From assembly GCA_964370855.1 (NCBI GenBank), contig CAYJMF010000002.1, positions 124,001-188,000 of the forward strand: a stretch of 64,000 nucleotides of DNA, in the 5' to 3' direction. Source of the DNA: JAKLKS01 sp964370855. GTDB taxonomy: Bacteria; Planctomycetota; JAJSAM01; JAKLKS01. Under the pieces are notes generated by a model that was not told the origin of the DNA, ran no database searches, and was given only the letters and a program-made list of their open reading frames with translations. The position numbers and the translations under genes are program-made. Positions 51,416 through 60,882 of this stretch are shown in pieces (position 1 is the stretch's first letter; each line of letters opens with the position of its first letter).

Positions 51416-54004
51416 CTACTTCTTCGACTTCCGGACCTCGTCACGGAGCCTGCGGAACTCCTCGTGCAGGGACTCGAGGTCGGTGCGGAGCTTGCGGATC
51501 TCCTCGCCCTTGTCCTTGCCCTCGCGGATCTTCTTCGCGGCCTCCGCGGCGGAGCGGCGCACGCGGCCGTCGAGATCGTGCTCGACGAGCCGCCCGAGCG
51601 CGGGCAGGGCCTTCTCCTCGCCGAGCTCGGCGACGGTGGCGCAGGCCACGAGCTTGACGCGGAGCCACCAGTCGCCGACGAGCCGGACGAGGTCCTCGGC
51701 GATCTCCGCCTTCGGGACGTCCTTGACGTCGGCGAGCTTGCCGAGGAGGGCGGTGCCGGTGCCGCGGAGGTTCCCCGGGCGGGAGAGCTTCACGGCGTCC
51801 CGCGCCTGCTCGACGCCGCGGGCGTCCCGCAGGGCGGCGAGCCCCCCGAGGGCCCCGGAGCGGACGACCTCGTTCCAGGAATCCCGCTTCTCGTAGACCT
51901 TCTTCAGGAGGTCGTAGGCCTTCGGCGAGCGGGTCCGGCCGAGGGCCGCGGCGGATTCCGCCTCGACGACGCAGGAGGGATCCCCCTTCGAGAGGAGGGC
52001 GTGGAGGGCGTCGGAGACGGAGGCGTCGTCCTTCCACTCGCCCAGCGCGCGCACGACGGCGCGCCGGACCTTCGGGTGCTTCGTCCCGAGGGACTCGAGG
52101 AGCGCGTCCCTCGCGGGCCCCGTCCGGGCCCTGCCGAGGGCCGTCGCCGCCGCGGCGCGCACCCCCCAGAACTCCTTCTCCGTCCCCATGCACTTCACGA
52201 GGGCGTCGACCCCCTCCGGCGCCGCCTCCTTCCCGAGGCAGACCGTCGCGTGGACGCGGCCGCAGAGGTCGGGGTCGGAGGCGAGCTGCGCGACGAGCAT
52301 GTCGCGGGGGGGCGTGAAGTCGAGGGTCTTCAGGATCCGGAAGCCCGGGTCGATGTTCACCCACTTCGGGCGGGCGGCCAGCTTCATCTCGAAGGAGTGC
52401 TCGCGGTCCTTCAGCTCGACCTCGAGGACCACGCTGCGGCGGCCCCCGGTCCCGAAGGCGATGGAGAGGGGCATCCGGAACCGCTCGGGCGTGTCGTCGT
52501 CGGTCCCCTGGACCTGCTTCACGGAGATCGTCGCCGCCTTTCGCTTCTCGTCCCAGGCGTAGGTCGCCTTGAGGTCGGGATGCCCGGCGCGGAAGACCCA
52601 CTGGCTGAAGAAGGACTCGAGGTTGCGGCCCGTCTCCTCCTCCACGGCGCGGCGCAGATCGATGGTCTCGACGTTCCCGCCGCGGTGCTTCGCGACGTAG
52701 CGGCGGATGCAGCGCCAGAAGAGATCCTCGCCGAGGAGGTCCCGGAGCATGTGGAGGACCAGCGCGCCCTTCTCGTAGAGGTGGCGATCGAAGATCTCCA
52801 CCGGGTCGCGGTAGTCCTTGCAGACGATGGCGCGCCGGTAGTGGCCGCCGTCCTCCGCGAGGTAGTTGTCGCGGAGCGCGAGGATGTTGAGCAGGTACTC
52901 GTCGCGGCCGAGGTCGTGCTCCCGGAAGAGGGCGTCGAAGAAGGTCGCGAAGCCCTCGTTGAGCCAGCCGTGGGACCAGTCGCGGCAGGTGACGAGATCC
53001 CCGAACCACTGGTGGGCGAGCTCGTGGGCGACCAGGGAGTCCATGGTGTTGTCGAGGAAGCAGCGGCGGTCCAGCAGGGCGGAGTCCGTCAGCGTCGTGG
53101 CGGTGGTGTTCTCCATCCCGCCGAAGATGAAGTCCTGCACGAAGACCTGGTCGTACTTCTCGTAGGGGTAGGGGGCGCCGGTGGAGCGGGAGAAGAACTC
53201 CATGATCCGCCGGGTCTTCCCGCAGGCGCGCTTCGCGTCGGCGAGCCGCCCGGGAGGCGCCCAGACCGTCATCGGGACGTCGCGCCACTTCTCGGAGTAC
53301 GTCTCGAACTCCCCGGCCACGAGGGTGACCAGGTAGGTGACGTGGGGGATGGCCTGCCTCCAGTGGAAGGTCGCGGTCTTCCGCGCGGCGTCGACCGTGC
53401 GCCTGACGAGCTTCCCGTTGGAAAGCGCCTTCATGTGCGACGGGACCGTTGCGATCACCTCCGTCGTGGCCTTCTGGTTGGGGTAGTCGTAGCAGGGGAA
53501 CCAGTGGCGCGCGTCCTGGTCCTGCCCCTGGGTCCAGGCCTGCACGAGCTGGTCCGGCCGGTCGGCGTCGGGGCCGCAGAAGTAGAGGCCGCGGCGCGGG
53601 ACGCCGGAGTACTCGACGGAAACCTCCGCCTTCCGCCCCGCGGGGAGCGGGCGGGGGAAGCGGATGGAGAGGACGTTCTCGACCAGGGTGAAGCGCAGCG
53701 GCCGGCGGGTGCCCTTCATGCGGACGCGGCGGACCTCGAGGTCCACGCAGTCCAGTTCCAGGGTGGCGAGGTCGCCGAGGATGGGCGTGAAGACGTGGGT
53801 GGCCGTCCCGGCGATGGACTTCCGGCGGAAGTCGAGGGCGACCTCGAGGCGGATGTGCCGGACGTCCACCTTGCGGTCGCGGGACCACTTCCGGTCCGTG
53901 CCCGGGAGCGGGAAGGGGCGCTTCACCCCGTTGGGAGCGGCGGCGAGCCCCCCCTCCATGCGGCCGCAGCGGACGTGGGAGAGGCCGAAGGACTCGAGGG
54001 ACAT
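51416..54004 (-). CDS. M1-family zinc aminopeptidase with HEAT-repeat C-terminus
   Basis: 862 residues. M1 hallmarks: substrate-anchoring GGMEN (295-299), zinc motif HELAH (327-331) with E350 in NEGFA as the third ligand. The fold before this is the beta N-terminal domain. After about residue 570 are HEAT-like repeats (FWGVRAAAATALGRARTGPARDALLESLG and similar), replacing the ERAP-type helical cap, then a Lys/Glu-rich coiled coil. No signal peptide is obvious, so probably cytoplasmic. It removes N-terminal residues from peptides. A good GGAG site precedes the ATG. Confidence 0.9.
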   Translation of the reverse strand: MSLESFGLSHVRCGRMEGGLAAAPNGVKRPFPLPGTDRKWSRDRKVDVRHIRLEVALDFRRKSIAGTATHVFTPILGDLATLELDCVDLEVRRVRMKGTRRPLRFTLVENVLSIRFPRPLPAGRKAEVSVEYSGVPRRGLYFCGPDADRPDQLVQAWTQGQDQDARHWFPCYDYPNQKATTEVIATVPSHMKALSNGKLVRRTVDAARKTATFHWRQAIPHVTYLVTLVAGEFETYSEKWRDVPMTVWAPPGRLADAKRACGKTRRIMEFFSRSTGAPYPYEKYDQVFVQDFIFGGMENTTATTLTDSALLDRRCFLDNTMDSLVAHELAHQWFGDLVTCRDWSHGWLNEGFATFFDALFREHDLGRDEYLLNILALRDNYLAEDGGHYRRAIVCKDYRDPVEIFDRHLYEKGALVLHMLRDLLGEDLFWRCIRRYVAKHRGGNVETIDLRRAVEEETGRNLESFFSQWVFRAGHPDLKATYAWDEKRKAATISVKQVQGTDDDTPERFRMPLSIAFGTGGRRSVVLEVELKDREHSFEMKLAARPKWVNIDPGFRILKTLDFTPPRDMLVAQLASDPDLCGRVHATVCLGKEAAPEGVDALVKCMGTEKEFWGVRAAAATALGRARTGPARDALLESLGTKHPKVRRAVVRALGEWKDDASVSDALHALLSKGDPSCVVEAESAAALGRTRSPKAYDLLKKVYEKRDSWNEVVRSGALGGLAALRDARGVEQARDAVKLSRPGNLRGTGTALLGKLADVKDVPKAEIAEDLVRLVGDWWLRVKLVACATVAELGEEKALPALGRLVEHDLDGRVRRSAAEAAKKIREGKDKGEEIRKLRTDLESLHEEFRRLRDEVRKSKK

Positions 54005-54102
54005 GGGGGGTTTCTCCTGGAGAATCCGTTCCGGAAACCCCCATTTCTACCCGACCCCCGAACCGCCCGCGGAGGGAAAGGGGACGTCCTCCCCCTCCCT
54101 CC

Positions 54103-55647
54103 CTAGAGCCCGAAGGCCACCTCGAAGGGGCCGTCCCCCTCGGTGGGGATGGTGACGGCGGCGTGGACCGGATCGCGGTCCGGGGCCTCGACGAAGAAGT
54201 GGAGTTCCACCCGGGGGACCCGCATCTCGACGGCGCCGTCTTCGCGGTACGGGGATCCCGACCGGAAGGGGACCATCCTCCGCTCCCCGTCGACGACCTT
54301 CTCCCGCATCACTTCGTAGGCGAAACGGGGAAGCGGCTCCCCCGTGATCCGGTCCGAGAACCGCAGGCGCAGCCGCACGGTCCGCTCGACGCGCAGTTCC
54401 AGCCCCGCCGTGGGGATGCGCACCCCCTGCACCGTCGTCGGCAGGACGTCCCCGTTCTCGGGGTCCGGCATCACGGATACCGAGACCGTCGCGTCGCCCA
54501 GCTCCGGCAGTCCCTCGAAGGCGAAGCCGCCGTCGTCACCGGTGACCGTGTCCCGCGCCAGGTCCCGCCTCCCCCCCATCCAGACCTTCACGCCGGCCAC
54601 GGGGACCCCGGCGTCGTCCACGACCCGGCCCTCGAGGCGGTTCGGGCCGCGGGACTCCGGCTCCAGCACGATGCGGAGCGAGGCCGCGCCGCCGGCCTCC
54701 AGGGGTTCCGTCCGGCTCCACCGGCCCCAGGCGAACTTCCGGGCGGACACCGCCACCTCCCCCGCGGGCACGGCCTCGAAGCGGAACCGCCCGTCGGCCT
54801 TCGTCCACGCGTCCTGGAACCCTGCCATCACCTGGCAGCCGGGCAGCGGCCGCCCCCCCTCGTCCACGACGATCCCCTCGACGACTCCGAAGGCGGCCCC
54901 GTCCACGGGGACGGAGAGGACGATGCCCTCCAGCACCTGGTCCGCGGAGGGGTCCACGGGCACGGTGGCGTGGAGTTCAAACCCCCGCGGGCGGTTCTGC
55001 ACGCGCCGGTAGTTGGCCCCGAGCCGGAAGGGGCGCACCGGCTGGCGGACCGCCTCGAAGGTGCCGTCGGCGCCGGTGGTGGCGATGGCGGCGACGAACT
55101 CGAAGGAGAGGACGTCCCCGTCGGCGCCACCCCCCTTCGGGTCCACGCGCACCACCTCCGCGCCGGCGAGGGGGCGGCCGGCGGCGTCGAGGACCTTCCC
55201 GCGGAAGGTCGCGCTCCCCTTCTCCGGCACCGGCGCCCACTTCGACCCGGCGCGCATGGTGAAGCCCCCCTCCCCGGCGCCGCCGGAGAGGCCGACCCGG
55301 GCCCCCGCCCCCGCACCGGCGGACGTCCCGGGGGAGGGAGGCGGCGCGGGATCGCGGGGAGGGAGCGGGCGGAGATCCAGCCGGAGGAAGCCCGGGACGG
55401 CGGGCGGGGGGGGCGTCGCGGGCGCGGCCTCCTCCGCGGCGGCGGGTGCTGCCGGTTCCGGCGCGGGCGCGGGCCCGGGCGCGGGCAGCGGCGGCCCCTC
55501 TACGGGGGGCGGGACGACGGAGGCCGCCCCCGTGGTCCGGGGGGGTCTCCCCGCGGAAGACCCCTCCCCGCCGGACCGCGACCAGAGGAGGGCGCCGAGG
55601 AGGACCAGTACGGCGACGCCGACGGCGACCCTGGTCCGGGTGGTCAT
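54103..55647 (-). CDS. Membrane-anchored carboxypeptidase-regulatory-repeat protein
   Basis: 514 residues. N-terminal transmembrane helix (VAVGVAVLVLLGALLW, about 7-22), a long Pro/Ala/Glu-rich stalk (about 25-130), then beta repeats of the carboxypeptidase-regulatory type (GKVLDAAGRPLAGAEVVRV, GIVVDEGGRPLPGCQVMAG, GRVVDDAGVPVAGVKVWMG) ending in a domain of unknown fold. Its ATG overlaps the kinase stop by four bases, so the two are co-translated; it may be a target or sensor of that kinase. Confidence 0.75.
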   Translation of the reverse strand: MTTRTRVAVGVAVLVLLGALLWSRSGGEGSSAGRPPRTTGAASVVPPPVEGPPLPAPGPAPAPEPAAPAAAEEAAPATPPPPAVPGFLRLDLRPLPPRDPAPPPSPGTSAGAGAGARVGLSGGAGEGGFTMRAGSKWAPVPEKGSATFRGKVLDAAGRPLAGAEVVRVDPKGGGADGDVLSFEFVAAIATTGADGTFEAVRQPVRPFRLGANYRRVQNRPRGFELHATVPVDPSADQVLEGIVLSVPVDGAAFGVVEGIVVDEGGRPLPGCQVMAGFQDAWTKADGRFRFEAVPAGEVAVSARKFAWGRWSRTEPLEAGGAASLRIVLEPESRGPNRLEGRVVDDAGVPVAGVKVWMGGRRDLARDTVTGDDGGFAFEGLPELGDATVSVSVMPDPENGDVLPTTVQGVRIPTAGLELRVERTVRLRLRFSDRITGEPLPRFAYEVMREKVVDGERRMVPFRSGSPYREDGAVEMRVPRVELHFFVEAPDRDPVHAAVTIPTEGDGPFEVAFGL

Positions 55648-58600
55648 GGGGAGGACTCCCTGACGGCGCGGTAGAGGGGGACTTCGATGGCCATGGGGCC
55701 GCGGAGGGCGGGGGGGGCGTGGGCGAGGAGGTCGGCGAGGATCCCGCGGGCCTCCCGCAGGAGGGCGGGGTCCTCCGCCGCGCGGCCGAGGATGAGGCGG
55801 GCCTCCATGGCCTCGGGGCGGCGCATCCTCCCGGCGTACTTCCCGAGGGTCTCCCGGGCCTTCCACAGGTCGCCGCCGGGGAGCGTCGCCCTGAGGACCG
55901 CGGAGAGCACGATCTCGTCCGCCGCCTCCTCCTCCGCGGCGAGGGAGTGGGCCTCGTCGAGATGGCGGCTCCCCTCCCCGCCCCGGCCGCCGGCCAGGTG
56001 GAGCCGGCCGAGGGCGAGGTGCGTGGCCGCCTTCCCCCTGCGGTGGGAGTGGCCGTCCCAGAGCGCCAGCGCCTGGAGGAGGCACTCCTCCGCCCCGGCG
56101 GCGGCGGGCCCCCCGCCGTCCGCCGTCAGGACGCCGATGTCCCGCAGCGCCTCCGCCTCCTCGCCCCGGGCCTTCGTGTCGCGGGCGATCTGGAGGTGGC
56201 GCCGGGCGTGGCGCATCGCCTCCTCCCGCTGGCCGAGATCCCGCGCCAGCCGCCCGAGGCTCCCGAGGGCGCGCGCCTCCCCCCGGCGGTACCCGGTCTC
56301 GCGGGCGAGCCCCATGGAGGCCTCGATCCTCTCCATGGCGTCCGCGAACCGCCCGAGGTGGCGGAGCGTCCGCCCGATGTTCCCGAGCGCCCGCGCCTCG
56401 GCCCGGCGGTCCCCCACCTCGCGCGCGAGCACGAGGGCCGCCTCGAACAGTTCCCGCGCCCGGTCGTACTCGCCGCGCCCGTAGTGGACCGTGCCGAGGT
56501 TCCCCGCGGCCAGCGCCTCCCCCCTCCGGTCCCCCATGGCGCGGGCGGCCTCCAGCTGCGAGCGCCCGTGCTCCTGCGCCCTGTCGCGGAGGCCGAGGCT
56601 GAGGTAGATCTCCGTCAGGTTCCCCGTGGCGCTGGCGTCCGGGTCGAGCCCGCCGAGCGATTCGCCGAGGACGCCGCGGCGGTCGTGGCACTCCTGCGCC
56701 TCCTCGTAGTGGCCGAGGTGCCAGCAGACCGTGCCGAGGTTCCCGAGGACCCGCGCCTCCTCCCGCCCGTCCCCGCTCCGCCGCGCGATCTCGAGCGCCT
56801 CGCGGAGCATCCCGATGGCCCGGTCGTAGACCGCGTGGCGGCTGAGGTGGCGACCGAGGAGCCGGAGCACCCGCCCCCGCTCCTCCTCCCGCCCCGCGGC
56901 GCCGGCCTCCTTCAGCGCCTCCTCCAGGGCGGCCCGCTCCTCCTCCCAGCGCCCGAGGAGCTCCAGGCGCTCCGCCCTGCGCACCAGCACGACGAGCCTC
57001 TTCTCCCCGGAGATGAGGCCGGGCACGGCCTCGAGGCGCGCGGCGAGGTCCACGGCGGCGTCGTTCAGGTGGCTCTGCTCGAGGTAGTCCAGGGCCCGCT
57101 CGGAGTAGCGCAGTCCGCGCTCCGCGAGCCCGCCCCGGAGGAAGTGGTCGGCGAGGAGGACGGCGACGGAGCCCTCGAGGTCCTCGGGGTCCTTCCCGTC
57201 GGCCCCCGTCATCTCCTCGACGGCGCGGGCGACGGCGGCGTGGTACTCGCGCCGAAGCAGCTCCGAGAGGCTCGCGTAGAGCGCCTCCTGCACCTGGTGG
57301 TGGTCGAAGACGCAGCGCACGCCCACGGATCGCACGAGGGCGCGCTCGCGCTCGAGCCTCCCGAGGCGCTTGAGCAGCGGGATGGCGGGGATGCCCAGGA
57401 CCTTCCCCACGACCAGCGGATCGAACTCCCAGCCGCAGCAGGAGGCCACGTCGAGGATGTCCTTCTCCTCCTCGTCGAGGTCGGCGATGCGGGCCTGGAT
57501 GAGGTCCATGATGGAGGAGGGGATGCGGAGGTCCGCCGTCCCGCCCGTCTTCACCCACGTGCCGTCGGCGACGCGGGTGAGGAAGCGCCCCTCCTGGAGG
57601 CCGCGCAGGATCTCCAGGGCGAAGAACGGGTTGCCGTCGGACTTGCGGTGGACCCCGGCGGCGAGCTCGCCCGCGAGGGGGGCGGTCCCCAGGGCGGACC
57701 GGAGGAGGGCCTCCATGTCCGCGGCGGCGAGGCGCTGAAGCGGGATGCGCGTGACGTTCTCCTCCCGCTCCATGGCGGCGATCCAGCCGCGCGGGAGCCC
57801 CGGGCGGAAGGTCCCCACGAGCAGCACGCGGTCCTCCGCCAGCGAGAGGGCGAGGGCCGCGAAGAGGTCCCTCCCCTGGTCGGGGGCGAAGTGGAGGTCC
57901 TCCACGAGGACGATGGCCGGGCGGGCGGCGGCGATGCGCCGGGTGATGCGGGTGAAGACGGCGGCCAGGGACTCCCGCGAGATCGGCTCGTCGCCGCGGC
58001 GGGGCAGGTCCCCCCGGAGGAGGGCCGCGAAGGCGGGCACGAGGGCCGTGCTCCCCTCCATGTAGCCGCGGAGCGATTCGTCCACGTTCCCCGCGCCCAG
58101 GAACTCCCGGTAGGCCGTCGAGAAGGCCCCGGCCGCGGCGGCGGCGCCCACGGGCGGATAGGCGCCGAAGAGGAAGTCGAGGTCCTCCCCCGCCTCCTCG
58201 AGGCCGCCGACGAACTCGTCCACGAACCGGGTCTTCCCGATGCCCGCCTCGCCCTCGACGAGGAGGACCTGGCCGCGCCCCTCCTTCGCGCGGGCCCAGA
58301 CTCCCGCGAGCCGGGCGAGCTCCTCCCCGCGCCCGAGGAGCGGGGTCTCCCGGGGGACGCGCACGCGCCGCAGGGGTCGCTTCGTGGACCGCTGGATGTC
58401 CCGCGCGCGGCCGCGCCACCAGGTGCTCCCCTCCCCCTCCGCCAGGATGTCCAGGAGATCGCGGGCCGACCCGAACCGCTCCTTCCGGTCCTTCGCGAGC
58501 AGGCGGTGGACGACCTCCTCGAAGAAGGGGGTCACACGGGGGTTCGCCTCGGAGGCCCGGCGGGGCTCCTCGAGGAGGACGCGGCGCAGCAGCATCCCCA

Positions 58601-59276
58601 CGTCCCCCTTCCCGAAGGGGCGGACCCCCGTGGCGGCCTCGTAGAGGATGACCCCGAGGGAGAAGAGGTCGCTCCGGGCGTCCACCTCCGAGGCCCCCTC
58701 GCGCAGCTGCTCCGGCGAGGCGTACTCGAGGGAGCCGATGAAGGCTCCCGTGCGGGTGAGGCGCGTGGCCTCGTCCCGGAGGCGCGCCACGCCGAGGTCC
58801 ATGAGGCGGACCTCCTGCCCCCGGGTCACGAGGATGTTCTCCGGCTTCACATCCCGGTGGACCACGCCGGCGGCGTGGACGGCCTCCAGCGCCGCCGCGA
58901 CCTCCCGGCCGAGGTGGCGGCAGAGGTCCTCGGAGAGGATCGTCTCCTCCTGGAGGAGGGCGCGCAGCGTCTGCCCGCGCACGTACTCCATGACGAGGTA
59001 GTGGACCTCGCGGCCCTCCACGGACCCGATCCCCGCGTCCAGGGTCCGGACCACGCCGGGATGGCGGACGGCGCGCCCCACCTCGGCCTCCCGGAGGAAG
59101 CGGCGGACCACCTCCGGGGACTCGAGGAGGCGGGGGTGCACCACCTTGACGGCCACCTTCGTCCCGGGCTCGAGGTCGGGGACGGGGGCGACGACCTCCG
59201 CCAGGTAGACGGAGCCCATGCCGCCCGCCCCCAGTTCGGCGAGCAGCCGGTAGGGGCCCAGCACTTCCCCCTGCAA
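55644..59276 (-). CDS. Ser/Thr protein kinase / AAA-type ATPase / TPR regulator
   Basis: 1,210 residues. Kinase domain 1-280: glycine loop GAGGMG (16-21), K44, HRDVKPEN (140-147); the usual DFG is DLG (160-162), a common bacterial variant. Then a STAND/AAA-type ATPase with Walker A GEAGIGKT (342-349) and MalT/AfsR-like features, and a C-terminal array of TPRs (repeated ALGNIGRTLRHLGRF-type helices). A TTG start at 59276 with a strong AAGGAGG site is used. Probably a signal-integrating regulator acting through the following membrane protein. Confidence 0.88.
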   Translation of the reverse strand: MQGEVLGPYRLLAELGAGGMGSVYLAEVVAPVPDLEPGTKVAVKVVHPRLLESPEVVRRFLREAEVGRAVRHPGVVRTLDAGIGSVEGREVHYLVMEYVRGQTLRALLQEETILSEDLCRHLGREVAAALEAVHAAGVVHRDVKPENILVTRGQEVRLMDLGVARLRDEATRLTRTGAFIGSLEYASPEQLREGASEVDARSDLFSLGVILYEAATGVRPFGKGDVGMLLRRVLLEEPRRASEANPRVTPFFEEVVHRLLAKDRKERFGSARDLLDILAEGEGSTWWRGRARDIQRSTKRPLRRVRVPRETPLLGRGEELARLAGVWARAKEGRGQVLLVEGEAGIGKTRFVDEFVGGLEEAGEDLDFLFGAYPPVGAAAAAGAFSTAYREFLGAGNVDESLRGYMEGSTALVPAFAALLRGDLPRRGDEPISRESLAAVFTRITRRIAAARPAIVLVEDLHFAPDQGRDLFAALALSLAEDRVLLVGTFRPGLPRGWIAAMEREENVTRIPLQRLAAADMEALLRSALGTAPLAGELAAGVHRKSDGNPFFALEILRGLQEGRFLTRVADGTWVKTGGTADLRIPSSIMDLIQARIADLDEEEKDILDVASCCGWEFDPLVVGKVLGIPAIPLLKRLGRLERERALVRSVGVRCVFDHHQVQEALYASLSELLRREYHAAVARAVEEMTGADGKDPEDLEGSVAVLLADHFLRGGLAERGLRYSERALDYLEQSHLNDAAVDLAARLEAVPGLISGEKRLVVLVRRAERLELLGRWEEERAALEEALKEAGAAGREEERGRVLRLLGRHLSRHAVYDRAIGMLREALEIARRSGDGREEARVLGNLGTVCWHLGHYEEAQECHDRRGVLGESLGGLDPDASATGNLTEIYLSLGLRDRAQEHGRSQLEAARAMGDRRGEALAAGNLGTVHYGRGEYDRARELFEAALVLAREVGDRRAEARALGNIGRTLRHLGRFADAMERIEASMGLARETGYRRGEARALGSLGRLARDLGQREEAMRHARRHLQIARDTKARGEEAEALRDIGVLTADGGGPAAAGAEECLLQALALWDGHSHRRGKAATHLALGRLHLAGGRGGEGSRHLDEAHSLAAEEEAADEIVLSAVLRATLPGGDLWKARETLGKYAGRMRRPEAMEARLILGRAAEDPALLREARGILADLLAHAPPALRGPMAIEVPLYRAVRESSP

Positions 59277-59365
59277 GGCGCCTCCTTGGACGGCGGCCAG
59301 GGGCGGTCCTCAGGTTCCCCGGGACCCCGTGGATACCCCCGAACCCCCCGCAAGGGGAGCGGAAA

Positions 59366-59469
59366 AGGGGACGCACCCAACTTTCCAACTTTTCTGTGGA
59401 TAACTCGAGCGCCCCCGCAACCGGCGTCGAGTTATCCACAGAAAAGTTGGAAAGTTGGGTGCGTCCCCT
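59366..59469. repeat. 43-bp perfect inverted repeat with DnaA-box-like core, family C
   Basis: Arms 59366-59408 and 59427-59469 are exact reverse complements over 43 bases, with an 18-base loop. Each arm contains TTATCCACA (as TGTGGATAA on the left), identical to the consensus DnaA box, facing each other. The right arm overlaps the stop codon of the thioesterase gene. The 5' end reads AGGGGACGCACC. Confidence 0.9.
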
Positions 59470-59872
59470 ATGCAAACGCCTTCCGTAGATCCTCGGGGAC
59501 GGGGATCGGGCGGAAGGTGGACATGTCCACGCAGGCGCAGGTGACGCGGGCGCGGGCGGCGTCCTTCCCCGTGGTGCGGTTGCGGGCGGCGTAGGCGAAG
59601 ACGACGGAGGAGCCCCCCACCCTCTCCACGGAGACCTCGAAGGCGACGTCGTCGCCGAAGCGCATGGGGGAGGTGAACTCCGTCTCCACCTTCACCGCGG
59701 GGAAGCCGACCTTCCGGTCCTCGATGAGCTCCCGGTAGGGGATCCCGATCTCCCGTTCGAACCACTCCTCGAAGGCCACGTGGAACCAGTGGAAGATGCG
59801 GGGGTAGTAGGCGATGCCGGCGCGGTCGACGTCGCCGAAGCGGACGCGGTGGACGTGGGGCCCGGTGGTCAT
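59468..59872 (-). CDS. 4-hydroxybenzoyl-CoA/acyl-CoA thioesterase (hot-dog)
   Basis: 134 residues, a single hot-dog domain of the YbgC/4HBT kind: the VRFGDVDRAGIAYYPRIFHWFHVAFEEWF segment carries the active-site Asp and helix. It should hydrolyse acyl-CoA. ATG 59872; the longer frame is not supported. It precedes, on the other strand, a 3-hydroxyacyl-CoA dehydrogenase, suggesting a shared acyl-CoA theme. Confidence 0.85.
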   Translation of the reverse strand: MTTGPHVHRVRFGDVDRAGIAYYPRIFHWFHVAFEEWFEREIGIPYRELIEDRKVGFPAVKVETEFTSPMRFGDDVAFEVSVERVGGSSVVFAYAARNRTTGKDAARARVTCACVDMSTFRPIPVPEDLRKAFA

Positions 59873-59978
59873 GGTGGGGATGGTAGCCGTCGGCGCTCCG
59901 GGAGGTGGATTCCGTTGCGGCGGGGGGCCGCGCGTTCCACAATCCCGATCAGGGCAGTGATTCCGAGGGGAGGCCGCG

Positions 59979-60854
59979 CTGGACATCCGGAACGTCGTCG
60001 TCGTGGGCGCGGGCACCATGGGACGCGGCATCGCCCAGGTCGCGGCCCTGTCGGGCTGCACGACGGTGCTGACCGACCTCTCCGCCGACGCGCTGGCGAA
60101 GGCGTCGGCCTCCATCGCCGCCTCCATCGGCAAGGGCGTCGAGAAGGGGAAGACGACGCGGGAGGCCGCCGACGCGGCGCGGGCCCGCCTCTCCACCTCC
60201 ACGGACCTCGAGGGCGCCGCCGCCGCGGCGGACCTCGTCGTCGAGGCGGTCTACGAGGACCTCGCCCTGAAGGAGGGCATCTTCCGCCGCCTCGACGGCG
60301 CCGCCCCCCCCGCCGCGATCCTCGCCTCCAACACCTCCTCGCTCCCCCTCACCCGCATCGCCGCCGCGACGGGGCGGCCGGGGAAGGTGATCGGGATGCA
60401 CTTCTTCAACCCGGTGCCGGTGATGCCGCTCCTCGAGATCGTGCGCACCGGGGAGACCTCCGCGGAGACCCTGGCCGCGACCCTCTCCCTGGCCGCCCGC
60501 ATGGGAAAGGAGACCATCGTCGTCCGCGACAGCCCCGGCTTCGCGACGAGCCGCCTCGGCCTGGCCATCGGCCTCGAGGCCATGCGCATGTTCGAGGAGG
60601 GGGTCGCCTCGGCCCGGGACATCGACCGCGCCATGGAGCTCGGCTACCGCCATCCCATGGGGCCGCTCCGGCTGACGGACCTCGTCGGGCTCGACGTGCG
60701 GCTGGCCATCGCGGAGCACCTCGCGAAGGAGCTCCGCACCGACCGCTTCGCGCCGCCCGCCGTCCTGCGCGACCTCGTCGCGGAGGGGAAGACCGGGAAG
60801 AAGTCCGGCGAAGGCTTCTACCGCTGGGAGGGCGACCAGGCCCTCGACAAGTAG
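59979..60854 (+). CDS. 3-hydroxyacyl-CoA (3-hydroxybutyryl-CoA) dehydrogenase
   Basis: 291 residues. Rossmann motif VVVVGAGTMGRG (residues about 6-17), FFNPVPVMPLLEIV and SPGFATSRL with the catalytic His/Glu region, and the C-terminal domain DRAMELGYRHPMGPLRLTDLVGLDV. The first in-frame ATG/GTG/TTG codon is the GTG at 60003, inside the nucleotide-binding strand. An in-frame TGA lies at 59958 and the only sensible start is CTG 59979 after AGGGGAGG, so a rare CTG start is likely. It oxidises 3-hydroxyacyl-CoA with NAD. Confidence 0.85.
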   Translation: MDIRNVVVVGAGTMGRGIAQVAALSGCTTVLTDLSADALAKASASIAASIGKGVEKGKTTREAADAARARLSTSTDLEGAAAAADLVVEAVYEDLALKEGIFRRLDGAAPPAAILASNTSSLPLTRIAAATGRPGKVIGMHFFNPVPVMPLLEIVRTGETSAETLAATLSLAARMGKETIVVRDSPGFATSRLGLAIGLEAMRMFEEGVASARDIDRAMELGYRHPMGPLRLTDLVGLDVRLAIAEHLAKELRTDRFAPPAVLRDLVAEGKTGKKSGEGFYRWEGDQALDK

Positions 60855-60882
60855 GGGGCGCCCGCGCCCCCGGGAGGATGCC

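Noticed and set aside
59395..59440. A replication origin because of paired DnaA-box sequences
   Set aside because: Only two boxes, both within one palindrome, with no dnaA/dnaN/gyr genes and no AT-rich unwinding region.
54103..59475. A single 1,790-codon open frame on the minus strand
   Set aside because: Only its last third encodes a believable protein; the rest is an Arg/Pro/Gly-rich shadow of the kinase gene in another frame, common in very GC-rich DNA.
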